This document shows, in pieces, positions 19,567 to 28,083 of a stretch of 48,448 nt of DNA. The notes under the pieces are model-generated. The model had not been told where the DNA came from and made no database searches. It was given only the letters and a program-made list of their open reading frames with translations. This stretch comes from Bacillus sp. FJAT-29790. Its GTDB lineage: Bacteria > Bacillota > Bacilli > Bacillales > Cytobacillaceae. The position numbers and the translations under genes are program-made. Location: NCBI RefSeq assembly GCF_019039215.1, contig NZ_JAHNZZ010000001.1, positions 2,501,037 through 2,549,484 of the forward strand, read 5' to 3'. The stretch's first letter is position 1. The number at the start of each line of letters is the position of its first letter.

Positions 19567-19576
19567 GGTCAGACCA
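19566..19576. promoter_or_regulatory. FadR/GntR-type operator at the malic enzyme promoter
   Basis: TGGTCAGACCA is an almost perfect palindrome and fits TNGTNNNACNA, the operator pattern of the FadR subfamily of GntR regulators. It lies 13 bases after the predicted -10 box, where a repressor would block transcription. Confidence 0.6.
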
Positions 19577-19589
19577 TTGTCTCCTAACA

Positions 19590-19617
19590 AATATACCATA
19601 TTTGTTAATGATGTAAA
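19590..19617 (-). promoter_or_regulatory. Predicted sigma-A promoter of malic enzyme
   Basis: On the minus strand TTTACA (19612-19617) and TATATT (19590-19595) are separated by 16 bases. The -10 overlaps a second palindrome, CAAATATACCATATTTG. Confidence 0.6.
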
Positions 19618-19620
19618 GTG

Positions 19621-22600
19621 CTAGCGTTTTAGGATCACATTATTTTCACCCAGTGTTTTTTTTAATTTATCAATAAAATCTTCAGATGGATTCACCATAT
19701 CCTCTTCCCCTAAACGGATGCTTTTTTGGGTGCTTTCATAGTATAAAATGACTTGGATACTTCCTTCATTTTGTTTAAATAACTTTTTTAAAGAATGAAG
19801 CCGATCTGGATTTTCCTGTTCTTTTATGATTTTTAAATACAAAACTGGGGCTTTGTTCTCCACCTTTTCAATGGCGGCTTTCACTTCATTACCTATTTCG
19901 ATAATAAATTGACGTTTTCCTTCTCTTTCTTCAATTTTCCCTTCAATAAATAGAATATTTCCCTTTTTGAACAAAACGGAAAAGCGGCTAAATACGTTTG
20001 GAAACACTACCGCCTCCATTTCATCGGTCTCATCACTCACTGACAAAAACGCCATTGGCACGCCTTTTTTTGTGCGGATTTTTTTTATATCTGTAATATA
20101 AATGACCGCTTTCGCCCTTTTCGAACTGGGCCGCAGTTCGAAAAGCGGCGATGCACCTAGCTTCCCTAAATCCTTCTCATATACTGAAACGGGATGATCT
20201 GACAAATAAAGTCCAAGGGATTCCTTTTCAAAAGCGAGTTTATCTTCTGAGCGAATCGGATCGACATCTGTATACTTCGGCTTCGGGAAAAAGTCATCTT
20301 CTAAAAAAAAGTCAATTTGTTCATCATCTGTCTTCAATAAAAGCGCATGCTCCACCGCTGCATCAAGGGTTGCAAGCAGGACTGCCCGGTCCTTCCCAAA
20401 TTCATCAAAGCTGCCAGAGTGAACTAATGCCTCCATGACTTTGCGATTAACAGCCTTTGAAGAGACTCTGATCGTAAAATCAAATAAATCATCGAAGCGT
20501 TTATTTTTCCTTGAACGGAAAATTTCCCTTAATGCCACTGCACCCAATCCCTTAATAGCTGACAAGCTAAATCTGATCGCTTCTTTTTCTACTAAAAAAG
20601 AATAGCCGCTATTATTAATCGAAGGAGGAAGAATACGAAGATTCATTTGTTTCAATTCCATAATATATTGGGAGACTTTTTCCTCATTTCCATTAACAGA
20701 CGTGAGAAGTGCAGCCATAAAGTGCAAAGGATAATGGGTTTTTAACCACGCAAGTTGATAGGAAATGAAGCTATAGGCTACTGCATGACTCCGGTTAAAC
20801 CCATAGTTAGCAAAGCGAACAATTAAATCATAAATATCATTTGCTGTTTTTTCATCATAGCCCTTCCTCAAAGCCCCGTTGATAAAATGGCTTCGCTCGC
20901 GGTCGAGAATCTCTTTTTTCTTTTTGCTGACTGCCCGCCGCAGCAAATCAGCTTCACCAAGAGTAAAGCCCGCCATCTTTGCCGCAATTTGCATAATTTG
21001 TTCCTGATAAACAATGACCCCATATGTATTTTCTAGAATTGGCATTAGATCAGGATGAGGATAAGAAACTTTCTGAAGACCGTGCTTTCTCTCAATAAAA
21101 AGAGGAATGTTTTCCATTGGACCAGGCCGATATAATGCATTTACTGCTACAATATCTTCAAAGCATGAGGGCCTGAGCCTTGTTAATACCTTCCGCATCC
21201 CTTCAGATTCAAGCTGAAAAACACCTGTCGTCTGACCTTTGCTTAAAAGTTCAAATGTCGCTTTATCTGTAAAGGGTATCGACTTAATATCGACTTTCTT
21301 CCCGGTATTTCTTTGAATCGATGATAAAACGTTTTCGATTAAGGTTAAATTCCTTAACCCAAGGAAATCCATTTTCAATAACCCAACATCTTCAAGATGG
21401 TCCATCGAATACTGCGTCAAATACACATGATCATGACCACCTTGAATCGGAATCACATTCACTAATGGATTTTCGCTGATGACGACGCCAGCAGCATGTG
21501 TCGATGTATGTCTTGGCAACCCTTCAATCTTGAGCGCCGTTTCAAACAACTTACGGTTCATATCAGTTTCATTTATAAAAACTCTTAACGACTCTGATTC
21601 TTTATACGCTTCTTTTAAAGTAATTCCTAATTTGGATGGAATCCTTCTGGATAGCCCTTCCAGCTCTTTTGGATTCAACCCGAAAGCCCTTCCCACATCG
21701 CGCAGTGCGGCTTTTGCAGCAAGTGTTCCAAACGTGATGATTTGGGCAACATGGAGCTCACCATATTTCTGTGAGACATATTTGATGACTTCATCCCTTT
21801 TATGATCGGGAAAATCAATGTCGATATCAGGCATAGAAATTCGTTCAGGATTAAGGAAACGTTCAAATAGCAGCTCATGTTCAATCGGATCTACATCCGT
21901 TATATACAACGCGTACGACACCATTGAGCCTGCAGCTGATCCTCGGCCAGGTCCTGTTAAGATCCCATTTTCCCTTGAAAACCGCATAAAGTCCCAAACA
22001 ATTAAGAAGTAATCGCTAAACTTCATGTTCTTAATAATATTTAGTTCGTATTTTAACCGCTTATGATGTTCCTCTGTTGCGTTTTTATATCTTTCTTTTA
22101 GCCCCTTCCAGCAAACCTCATCTAAAAGCTCATCGGCGGATAAGTCGCTGTTCACTGGATATTTGGGCAAGTGTTGCTGATTTAGTTCGAGCATTACATT
22201 GCATTGATCCGCAATCTTTATCGTATTTTCAAGTGCATCAGGATATTCAGAAAATAGTTCGGCCATTTCTGCCGGTGTTTTTAAGTAATACTCATCACTT
22301 CCTAGCCGTTCTCTTTCATCATCCTGTAATTTTACGCCGTTTTTAATCGCGAGTAGGCATTCCTGTGCAAACGCATCTTCTTTAGATAAATAATGAACAG
22401 GATTGGTGGCGGTTAACCCAATGCCTATTTCGCCTGCAATTTGGGCCAGACTGGAAAGAATCTTTCTTTCCTTGTCAATTTTATGATCTTGAATTGACAG
22501 GAAGAAGTGATTCTTTTCAAATAGTTGCTTATATAACACCGCCGTCTTTTTAGCGTTTTCGTATTCATCATTGGCTAAGCATTGTTCGATTTCTCCTTCA

Positions 22601-22980
22601 AGGCCCGGACTAATAGCAATTAATCCATCTGAATAGGCTTTTAGCCACTTAATTGGGATTCCTTCAGGTGATTTTGTTTGGACAACACTTGTAATCTTTA
22701 ATAGATTTTCGAATCCAATTTGATTTGTCGCAAGGAGAACAATCGGATTGCTAGAAGATGTTATTTCACTGAGGACATCTACCGTCAACCCCATGATGGG
22801 TTTTATGAAATGCTTTAAGCATTCTTTGTAAAATGCGACCGCACCATACATCACATTGCGATCGGTTAAAGCAAGTGATTGATAGCCTTTTTGCTTCGCA
22901 TCTAATACTAATTGCTCAACCGTAGCCGTACTTGTCAGCAAACTATAGGCACTATATACATGAAGGTGAATAAATGACAA
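19621..22980 (-). CDS. dnaE: DNA polymerase III subunit alpha, DnaE type
   Basis: A 1119-residue replicative polymerase. The N-terminal PHP domain begins FIHLHVYSAYSLL and keeps the HxH pair. The polymerase core includes GPGRGSAAGS, the catalytic PDIDIDFPD with its Asp residues (about 380-395), GVFQLESEGMR and NALYRPGPME. Helix-hairpin-helix and OB-fold regions follow (OB about 965-1060). In Firmicutes DnaE extends primers, mainly on the lagging strand, before PolC takes over. Length is close to B. subtilis DnaE. Gene order with malic enzyme downstream and ytrHI divergent is the Bacillus norm. Confidence 0.97.
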   Translation of the reverse strand: MSFIHLHVYSAYSLLTSTATVEQLVLDAKQKGYQSLALTDRNVMYGAVAFYKECLKHFIKPIMGLTVDVLSEITSSSNPIVLLATNQIGFENLLKITSVVQTKSPEGIPIKWLKAYSDGLIAISPGLEGEIEQCLANDEYENAKKTAVLYKQLFEKNHFFLSIQDHKIDKERKILSSLAQIAGEIGIGLTATNPVHYLSKEDAFAQECLLAIKNGVKLQDDERERLGSDEYYLKTPAEMAELFSEYPDALENTIKIADQCNVMLELNQQHLPKYPVNSDLSADELLDEVCWKGLKERYKNATEEHHKRLKYELNIIKNMKFSDYFLIVWDFMRFSRENGILTGPGRGSAAGSMVSYALYITDVDPIEHELLFERFLNPERISMPDIDIDFPDHKRDEVIKYVSQKYGELHVAQIITFGTLAAKAALRDVGRAFGLNPKELEGLSRRIPSKLGITLKEAYKESESLRVFINETDMNRKLFETALKIEGLPRHTSTHAAGVVISENPLVNVIPIQGGHDHVYLTQYSMDHLEDVGLLKMDFLGLRNLTLIENVLSSIQRNTGKKVDIKSIPFTDKATFELLSKGQTTGVFQLESEGMRKVLTRLRPSCFEDIVAVNALYRPGPMENIPLFIERKHGLQKVSYPHPDLMPILENTYGVIVYQEQIMQIAAKMAGFTLGEADLLRRAVSKKKKEILDRERSHFINGALRKGYDEKTANDIYDLIVRFANYGFNRSHAVAYSFISYQLAWLKTHYPLHFMAALLTSVNGNEEKVSQYIMELKQMNLRILPPSINNSGYSFLVEKEAIRFSLSAIKGLGAVALREIFRSRKNKRFDDLFDFTIRVSSKAVNRKVMEALVHSGSFDEFGKDRAVLLATLDAAVEHALLLKTDDEQIDFFLEDDFFPKPKYTDVDPIRSEDKLAFEKESLGLYLSDHPVSVYEKDLGKLGASPLFELRPSSKRAKAVIYITDIKKIRTKKGVPMAFLSVSDETDEMEAVVFPNVFSRFSVLFKKGNILFIEGKIEEREGKRQFIIEIGNEVKAAIEKVENKAPVLYLKIIKEQENPDRLHSLKKLFKQNEGSIQVILYYESTQKSIRLGEEDMVNPSEDFIDKLKKTLGENNVILKR

Positions 22981-23065
22981 TTTCGTTCACACCCTTAATT
23001 CTTCTACTGTATATATTATAGAACGCCGGAAACAAAAAGGAAAATATGTTCTCTTTTTACTTTTA

Positions 23066-23158
23066 GGCTTTTTCGAAATTTGTTGCTGTTTTTTAACCCA
23101 AAAGTGGTATAGTTGATTTCCGCTCCAATCAACTTCATACAATACCTATTTAAAAAAT
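23066..23158. repeat. MITE-like repeat, family 1, copy R6 (deleted)
   Basis: About 90 bp with the left terminal sequence AGGCTTTTTCGAAATTTGTTGC, then GTTGATTTCCGCTCCAATCAACTTCATACAATACCTATTTAAAAA, the same outer parts as the copy at 31.5 kb but without the GC-rich core and with the right terminal repeat lost. It lies in the dnaE-ytrH divergent spacer. Confidence 0.72.
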
Positions 23159-23176
23159 GAATTGCGAGACTTTAAC

Positions 23177-23203
23177 ATATTTAATTATGTTTGTCCATAT
23201 GAT
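23177..23203 (+). promoter_or_regulatory. Candidate sigma-E promoter of ytrH-ytrI
   Basis: ATA (23177-23179), 16 bases, then CATATGAT (23196-23203) matches the Bacillus sigma-E pattern (ATA, 16-18 bases, CATACANT) with one change. ytrHI belong to the mother-cell sigma-E regulon in B. subtilis, which supports the call. Confidence 0.6.
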
Positions 23204-23261
23204 GAAGTAACAGTTTAACTTTGGCAGGTAATGTTGTTCCCTGCAGTAAGGAAGGATGAAT

Positions 23262-23600
23262 ATGAAAGCCCAGCCTTTTTTTGCTTTATTAATTGAAAGT
23301 TACTTCATTGCTCTGGGTGTAGTCATCGGGGGATCTATCATTGGCGGACTTGCAGCTTTTCTGACGGGAAAGCCACCCATTACTGAAGTGATAAAAATAT
23401 CCAACATGATTCGAATTTGGGCCATCATTGCGGCGATCGGAGGTACATTTGACACATTATACAGCTTTGAAAAGGGATTTTTAGATGGCCAGACGAAGGA
23501 TTTATTTAAGCAATTTATATTAATTCTTTCTGCACTCGGCGGGGCACAAACGGGGGCAATGCTGATTAGCTGGCTCACACAGGAGCATATTTCATCATGA
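23262..23600 (+). CDS. ytrH: Sporulation membrane protein YtrH
   Basis: A 112-residue protein with three hydrophobic segments (about 8-36, 49-65 and 80-105) and the family stretch IRIWAIIAAIGGTFDTLYSFEKGF. In B. subtilis YtrH and YtrI are made in the mother cell under sigma-E and are needed for efficient sporulation. I choose the ATG at 23262, six bases after AAGGAAGG; the ATG at 23256 directly touches that ribosome site. The stop overlaps the ytrI start (ATGA). Confidence 0.9.
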   Translation: MKAQPFFALLIESYFIALGVVIGGSIIGGLAAFLTGKPPITEVIKISNMIRIWAIIAAIGGTFDTLYSFEKGFLDGQTKDLFKQFILILSALGGAQTGAMLISWLTQEHISS

Positions 23601-24097
23601 GGATTCCTCCATTTTACCACCGGCCTTCATGGCAGCGGTTTTTAGCTGGTATGGCAATAGGCGGAATGATTAGCTGGGCTGTTTTTCTGTTTATTTTTGG
23701 TGAGTGGCAGGAGAAGTATAGCTCCCAGATCAATAAGCAAGAAATTGAAATCCACGATCTTGAACAGGAAAAAAAAATCTGGCAAGAGGAATTTAAAGAG
23801 CTTAATAAAAAAAATCGCGAACAGTTAACGATTCAAGAAATCAAAATAAAAATAAAAAATAGCGAGAAGTATAAATTGGACACGTTTAGCGTGTTTGAAA
23901 TTGAAGATGAAATTAAAGAAAACATTAGCATGATGATGGCTAAGGATATTGACACTGTCTATAAAAGCCGGGAGCTCATTAAAAGAATAATTGAAAATAA
24001 AGTTATAAAAGTGAATGAAAAACGCTATCGTCTCGAAGTCAAAGAGATGGTTGTTTATACGACGTTGTCTATCCATCTGAATATCATGCTAGATTAA
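23597..24097 (+). CDS. ytrI: Sporulation membrane protein YtrI
   Basis: A 166-residue protein with an N-terminal membrane helix (about 15-35, FLAGMAIGGMISWAVFLFIFG), then a strongly charged coiled coil (about 45-95, rich in Lys, Glu and Gln) and a C-terminal mixed domain. Translationally coupled to ytrH by an ATGA overlap. The B. subtilis homologue is a sigma-E controlled sporulation protein; molecular role unknown. Confidence 0.88.
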   Translation: MRIPPFYHRPSWQRFLAGMAIGGMISWAVFLFIFGEWQEKYSSQINKQEIEIHDLEQEKKIWQEEFKELNKKNREQLTIQEIKIKIKNSEKYKLDTFSVFEIEDEIKENISMMMAKDIDTVYKSRELIKRIIENKVIKVNEKRYRLEVKEMVVYTTLSIHLNIMLD

Positions 24098-24149
24098 TGA
24101 ATTAACCTATTCTGAAGACCGCTTTTTAAATAATTGAGCCCTAAAATGA

Positions 24150-24182
24150 AATTGCCCGGCAAACGCCGGGCTTTGTTTTACT
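24150..24182. terminator. Bidirectional terminator between ytrI and nrnA
   Basis: GCCCGGC (24154-24160) and GCCGGGC (24165-24171) with an AAAC loop, followed on the plus strand by TTTGTTTTA and on the minus strand by an AT-rich tract. Confidence 0.88.
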
Positions 24183-25113
24183 TTTGGCAAGCTTCTTCCA
24201 AATCATGAATAACAGTATCCATTTCATCCCATGAATAGATGGATGCCCCTGCTGCAAGCGGGTGGCCCCCACCTTGATAATTTCTGGCTATTTCATTAAT
24301 AATCGGTCCTTTTGAGCGAAGACGGACGCGGATTTGATCATCTTCTTCAATAAAGAACACCCACGCTTTTATGCCTGCGATATTACCGAGTGAGCCAACA
24401 AGGAGTGAGGCTTCCGACGCCTTTACTTGAAACTCTTCCAATAATTCCTTCCTAATAATCATTGCAGCTGAACCATTGTTTTTCACTTCGAAATTTTGCA
24501 GCACATAACCGTTTAATTTAACAACATTCGGTGATAATTCGTACATCTTATCATAAAGTTCTGGCCGGGAAAAATGATAATGGATTAATTCACCCGCATA
24601 GGCGAAAGTTTTTTTCGACGTACTCGGAAAAAGGAATCGGCCTGTATCGCCAACGATCCCCGCAAATAATAATCTAGCGGCTTCATCTGACATCTTCAAA
24701 CCTTTTTCTTTTCCTGACAAATAAAATTCATAGATCATCTCACTGACTGAACTTGCATCTGTATCTACCCACATCATATCTCCATATGGGTCTACATTCG
24801 GATGATGATCAATTTTAATCAATTTATCCCCTAAATGGTATCTGTCGTCACAGATCCTCTCAGCATTCGCTGTATCACAAACAATAACTAATGCTCCTTC
24901 ATAGGTGTCATTAGGAATTTGATCAAGCCGGCGAAGATAGTGCAATGTTTCTTCTTCTTTCCCTACCGTGAAAATATTCTTTTCAGGGAACGATGCCTTC
25001 AGAATTTCGGCGAGCCCCCCCTGCGAACCATATGCATCTGGGTCTGGACGTACATGCCGATGGATAATAATCGTTTCATACTGTTTAATTGTCTCTAATA
25101 TTTTATCTATCAT
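24178..25113 (-). CDS. nrnA: NanoRNase/pAp phosphatase NrnA (YtqI-like)
   Basis: A 311-residue DHH/DHHA1 phosphoesterase. Metal-binding motifs: RHVRPDPDAYGSQGG, VCDTAN, IDHHPNVDPYG (the DHH motif) and GDTGRFLF; the C-terminal DHHA1 domain has GGGHPLAAGASI. NrnA degrades very short RNA oligomers and dephosphorylates pAp in B. subtilis. Gene position between ytrI and ytpI is as in Bacillus. Confidence 0.94.
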   Translation of the reverse strand: MIDKILETIKQYETIIIHRHVRPDPDAYGSQGGLAEILKASFPEKNIFTVGKEEETLHYLRRLDQIPNDTYEGALVIVCDTANAERICDDRYHLGDKLIKIDHHPNVDPYGDMMWVDTDASSVSEMIYEFYLSGKEKGLKMSDEAARLLFAGIVGDTGRFLFPSTSKKTFAYAGELIHYHFSRPELYDKMYELSPNVVKLNGYVLQNFEVKNNGSAAMIIRKELLEEFQVKASEASLLVGSLGNIAGIKAWVFFIEEDDQIRVRLRSKGPIINEIARNYQGGGHPLAAGASIYSWDEMDTVIHDLEEACQK

Positions 25114-25264
25114 CGTGTGCTCCTTTATTTATGAGATACTTTAATTAATATCACAACATTGAGCTTTAACATAGCCAAAGAAAAAGAAACGAGAGCAACT
25201 TATAGCATTTTCCCCATTTTACCGTTAGAATATAGTTAGATTGTCGAAACTTGGAGGTCTTATT

Positions 25265-25558
25265 ATGCCTGTCTTGGTTATTTTAATTACTCTTTCACTT
25301 TCGTTTTATTTCGTCTATAAAGTGAAATACGTTAGATGCAAGCGCCCTGCAGAAAGAAATTGGATCTCTGCAAAATCAAGGGTCGCATTGGGTATATTTG
25401 TGGCTCTTTTCGGTGTGAACCAATTATTTCTAAACGGAAACACGATAACCTATATTATTGCTGGGGTTTTTATCCTTTTCGGAGGATTTACGATATTTTG
25501 GGGCTTAAAAGCCTATAAATATTATTTACCCCTTGCTGCAAAAGAAGCAATAGAATAA
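25265..25558 (+). CDS. ytpI: YtpI-like small membrane protein
   Basis: A 97-residue protein with three hydrophobic helices (about 1-18, 41-58, 63-84) separated by a basic segment (KVKYVRCKRPAERNW). Start chosen at ATG 25265, seven bases after GGAGGT; the upstream frame start would include that ribosome site. Place and profile fit YtpI of B. subtilis; function unknown. Confidence 0.82.
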   Translation: MPVLVILITLSLSFYFVYKVKYVRCKRPAERNWISAKSRVALGIFVALFGVNQLFLNGNTITYIIAGVFILFGGFTIFWGLKAYKYYLPLAAKEAIE

Positions 25559-25611
25559 TTCATATTTTATATTTCGTCTTTGTTAATGAACAATGTTGAA
25601 AAATGCATATT

Positions 25612-25770
25612 AGCGGGGCGATTTCGCCTGGTCGACAAAAACGCCACGTCCTGTGGCATTGTCGACACTAGCACATCCTGTGCGTCGAAGAGAGCCTTTT
25701 TTGCGAATGCAAAACCCGTCTATCGGAAGGTGAATCGAACCCGCGACTAGACCAACAATATTGTTTAACA
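25612..25770 (-). repeat. Hairpin repeat, family 2, simple copy
   Basis: Contains a nested perfect hairpin: GTCGACAA (25631-25638) with TTGTCGAC (25659-25666), and inside it GCCAC (25643-25647) with GTGGC (25653-25657). Flanks ATTTCGCCTG and CGAAGAGAGCCTTTTTTGCG recur near 12.7-12.9 kb on the opposite strand. The stretch GCGGGTTCGATTCACC on the minus strand looks like a tRNA T-arm but no tRNA surrounds it. Confidence 0.82.
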
Positions 25771-25779
25771 GCGTTTATA

Positions 25780-25816
25780 TCTAAAGCCGTTCCCGATAGT
25801 GGAACGGCTTTTATTA
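25780..25816. terminator. Terminator between ytpI and ytoI
   Basis: AAAGCCGTTCC (25783-25793) pairs with GGAACGGCTTT (25801-25811) around CGATAGT, followed by TTATTAT on the plus strand and AGATATAAACG on the minus strand. Confidence 0.82.
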
Positions 25817-25856
25817 TAAACTTATTATCGATAAACGAAAGAGCGCTAGGTTTTTC

Positions 25857-27185
25857 CTATTGCCTGTCAATCAGTTGACACATCATCATCGCTTTTCCAA
25901 CAAGAACACCTTCGTTAAACACTTCAACATCTACTTTTCCAAATTTACGTCCGACTTCAAGAACTCGCGGATAAATCTCAAGCATACTGTCAATTTGGAC
26001 GGGCTTGATGAAGTAGATGGTCATATTCTCAACGACTAGATCCCCTTTTTTATAGTTTCTTAACACCCTGTTAGCTGCTTCGGAAACGATCGTAGTAAAT
26101 ACACCATAAGAAATCGTTCCGAGATGATTGGTCATTTGCGGAGTTACTGCGCATCGGTAAACATCATCACCTTTTGCTTTTCCTCTCGTGAGCACAAGCT
26201 GATTTGTTACAATATCGTCAATCGTTTCACCGACTTGCGGCTGGCGCTGAATCATCTGAAGCGCCTTTAAGACATCTTGTCTACTAATAATTCCTTCAAG
26301 TTTATTAGAATCATCGACTACAGGAAGGACTTCAATTCCTTCCCACACCATCATATGAGAGGAGGAAGCCACACTCGTCTTTCCTCCTACTGTCATCGGG
26401 CTTTTCGTCATAATTTTATCAATAGAAGTGTCTGGGTCATGACCCATAATATCCTTTGAAGTCACCATCCCCTGAACCCTCATATTCAGATCAACAACAG
26501 GGAATCGGCTATGCATCGTTTCGCGGTTATGATTTAGCCAATCTGAAACCTTATCAGTCGTTTTTACATAAACCGTATCTTGAAGTGGCGTTAAGATATC
26601 TTCTACAAGGACAATTTCCTTTTTAATTAATTGGTCATCAATAGCCCGATTGATCATTGTTGCGACAGTGAATGTATCATAGCTGCTTGAGATAATCGGG
26701 AGCTGAAGCTGATCCGCAAGTTTTTTTACATCTTCTTCGGTTTCAAATCCGCCAGTAATAAGTACGGCAGCTCCTGCTTTGAGAGCAAGCTCGTGGGCTT
26801 GGGTTCGGTTTCCAACAATCAGGAGGCTCCCTGCATCTATGTAGCGCATCATCGCCTCAAGCTTCATTGCCCCAATAACAAACTTATTTAGGGTTTTATG
26901 CAGACCATCTCTTCCCCCCAATACTTGGCCGTCGACAATATTTACCACTTCTGCAAAAGTAAGCTTCTCGATATTTTCTTTCTTCTTCCGTTCAATCCGA
27001 ATCGTACCAACTCGTTCGATCGTACTGACATACCCTTTATTTTCCGCTTCTTTAATCGCTCTGTATGCCGTACCCTCACTTACTGTCAGTGCCTTGGCGA
27101 TTTGTCTTACAGATATTTTTTCCCCAACCGGCAGTTCATCGATATATCGTAAAATTTGTTCATGCTTAGTAGCCAAGACGTTCAC
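25857..27185 (-). CDS. ytoI: YtoI-like CBS domain regulator (HTH-DRTGG-CBS-hotdog)
   Basis: A 442-residue multidomain protein. In order: a GntR-like winged helix (about 1-65, VGEKISVRQIAKALTVSEGTAYRAI), a DRTGG domain (about 75-185), two CBS domains (about 190-310, the second with VLPVVDDSNKLEGIISRQDVLKAL), and a C-terminal hotdog thioesterase-like domain (about 330-440). CBS pairs usually sense adenine nucleotides, so this is probably a nucleotide-responsive regulator; ligand and targets are unknown. It is preceded by an unusual nested palindrome at 27316-27383. Confidence 0.88.
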   Translation of the reverse strand: MNVLATKHEQILRYIDELPVGEKISVRQIAKALTVSEGTAYRAIKEAENKGYVSTIERVGTIRIERKKKENIEKLTFAEVVNIVDGQVLGGRDGLHKTLNKFVIGAMKLEAMMRYIDAGSLLIVGNRTQAHELALKAGAAVLITGGFETEEDVKKLADQLQLPIISSSYDTFTVATMINRAIDDQLIKKEIVLVEDILTPLQDTVYVKTTDKVSDWLNHNRETMHSRFPVVDLNMRVQGMVTSKDIMGHDPDTSIDKIMTKSPMTVGGKTSVASSSHMMVWEGIEVLPVVDDSNKLEGIISRQDVLKALQMIQRQPQVGETIDDIVTNQLVLTRGKAKGDDVYRCAVTPQMTNHLGTISYGVFTTIVSEAANRVLRNYKKGDLVVENMTIYFIKPVQIDSMLEIYPRVLEVGRKFGKVDVEVFNEGVLVGKAMMMCQLIDRQ

Positions 27186-27315
27186 CCTTTTTTAAAAAAT
27201 TCCTATATTTCCATTATAGGGTTAAAATAGCCTTGATTCAATTCGATACGACAGTGATCGACAAATTCCCTATTTTAACGATTAGCTTTGTTAATATATT
27301 GTTGGCGTTCAAACC

Positions 27316-27383
27316 GCCTTATGCATACCTGCTCTCTACGTTATTCGTCCCGAATAAAACCCGTTCGCATGCATGCATAAGGC
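27316..27383. repeat. Nested co-axial palindrome upstream of ytoI
   Basis: Outer arms GCCTTATGCAT (27316-27326) and ATGCATAAGGC (27373-27383) and inner arms TTATTCG (27341-27347) and CGAATAA (27351-27357) share the same centre (about 27349). It lies in the 233-base spacer between ytoI and the small membrane gene. No reading frame; it could be a cruciform, a structured leader or a small mobile repeat. Confidence 0.7.
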
Positions 27384-27418
27384 TAATAATCAACTTTAAC
27401 ATTAATTGCTAATATAGC

Positions 27419-27667
27419 TTAACGATTAAAGGAACGAGCTCTCTTTCTCTCAGCCCCTGCTTTACTTTCCCTCATACCTAAGATTGGTCTCTTTGGAGAA
27501 TAAAGTAAAGCTGTCAAATTTCCGGCAATGACAAAAAGAGCAAAAGCGAGCCACGAAATAGCAAAAATACCTTCTAACCCTCCACTAAAAACACCGAGCC
27601 TAGGTACAGCATAATAAAGCAGCAGGCCGCATACTAACAAGCAAAGCAGATACCGATTTTTATTCAT
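27419..27667 (-). CDS. Small membrane protein of unknown function
   Basis: An 82-residue protein with two hydrophobic helices (about 5-23 and 32-57) and a basic C-terminal tail (ESKAGAERKRARSFNR). A strong AGGAGGGAG ribosome site precedes the ATG, supporting a real gene. I do not recognise a family; a protein of this kind next to ytkL is plausible in Bacillus. Topology would place the basic tail inside the cell. Confidence 0.75.
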   Translation of the reverse strand: MNKNRYLLCLLVCGLLLYYAVPRLGVFSGGLEGIFAISWLAFALFVIAGNLTALLYSPKRPILGMRESKAGAERKRARSFNR

Positions 27668-27861
27668 ATAGACTCCCTCCTAAAATCTTCTTCTTACATT
27701 AATATGCGGACAGGCTCGAAACCATTCCCCCTAAAGCTTTTCCGATAGCTGTATGTCATACAAGCTAAAAATAAACGATGAAGTTTTCCGCAGATTTCTG
27801 TTTGAAAGTCTATATGTTGAAAATTGATCCTATATCATTTTTCAGTCGGCTCTTTTATTTT

Positions 27862-28082
27862 GGCTGTTTTCGCATATATTGTTGTTTTAGCCTTCAAAGT
27901 TTGCCCGTTGATTTCCGCTGCGGGCACTTGCTTTCCGCGGGGAGGGACGGGAGCCTCCTCGGCGTTACCGCCTGTGGGGTCTCCCGTTCCCTCTATCTCC
28001 CGCTGGAGTCAAGTGCCCTCCGCTCCAACCAACTCAGATTATTAAATAAAAATCACATTATAAAAGCAACAAACTTTATTTT
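27862..28082 (+). repeat. MITE-like repeat, family 1, copy R7
   Basis: Begins GGCTGTTTTCGCATATATTG, has GTTGATTTCCGCTGCGGGC, the GC-rich core (GGGAGCCTCCTCGGCG and CGCCTGTGGGGTCTCCCG form a hairpin) and ends against the ytkL stop codon. It is a near-identical inverted partner of R9 at 38.1 kb, including the arm CTCAGATTATTAAATAAAAATC. The preceding bases 27668-27861 hold the leader of the small membrane gene and nothing else recognisable. Confidence 0.88.
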
Positions 28083-28083
28083 T

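Noticed and set aside
25735..25760. tRNA-like T-arm (GCGGGTTCGATTC on the minus strand) near 25.74 kb, and again near 12.71 kb
   Set aside because: No acceptor, D or anticodon stems can be built around it and no CCA end follows; it belongs to repeat family 2.
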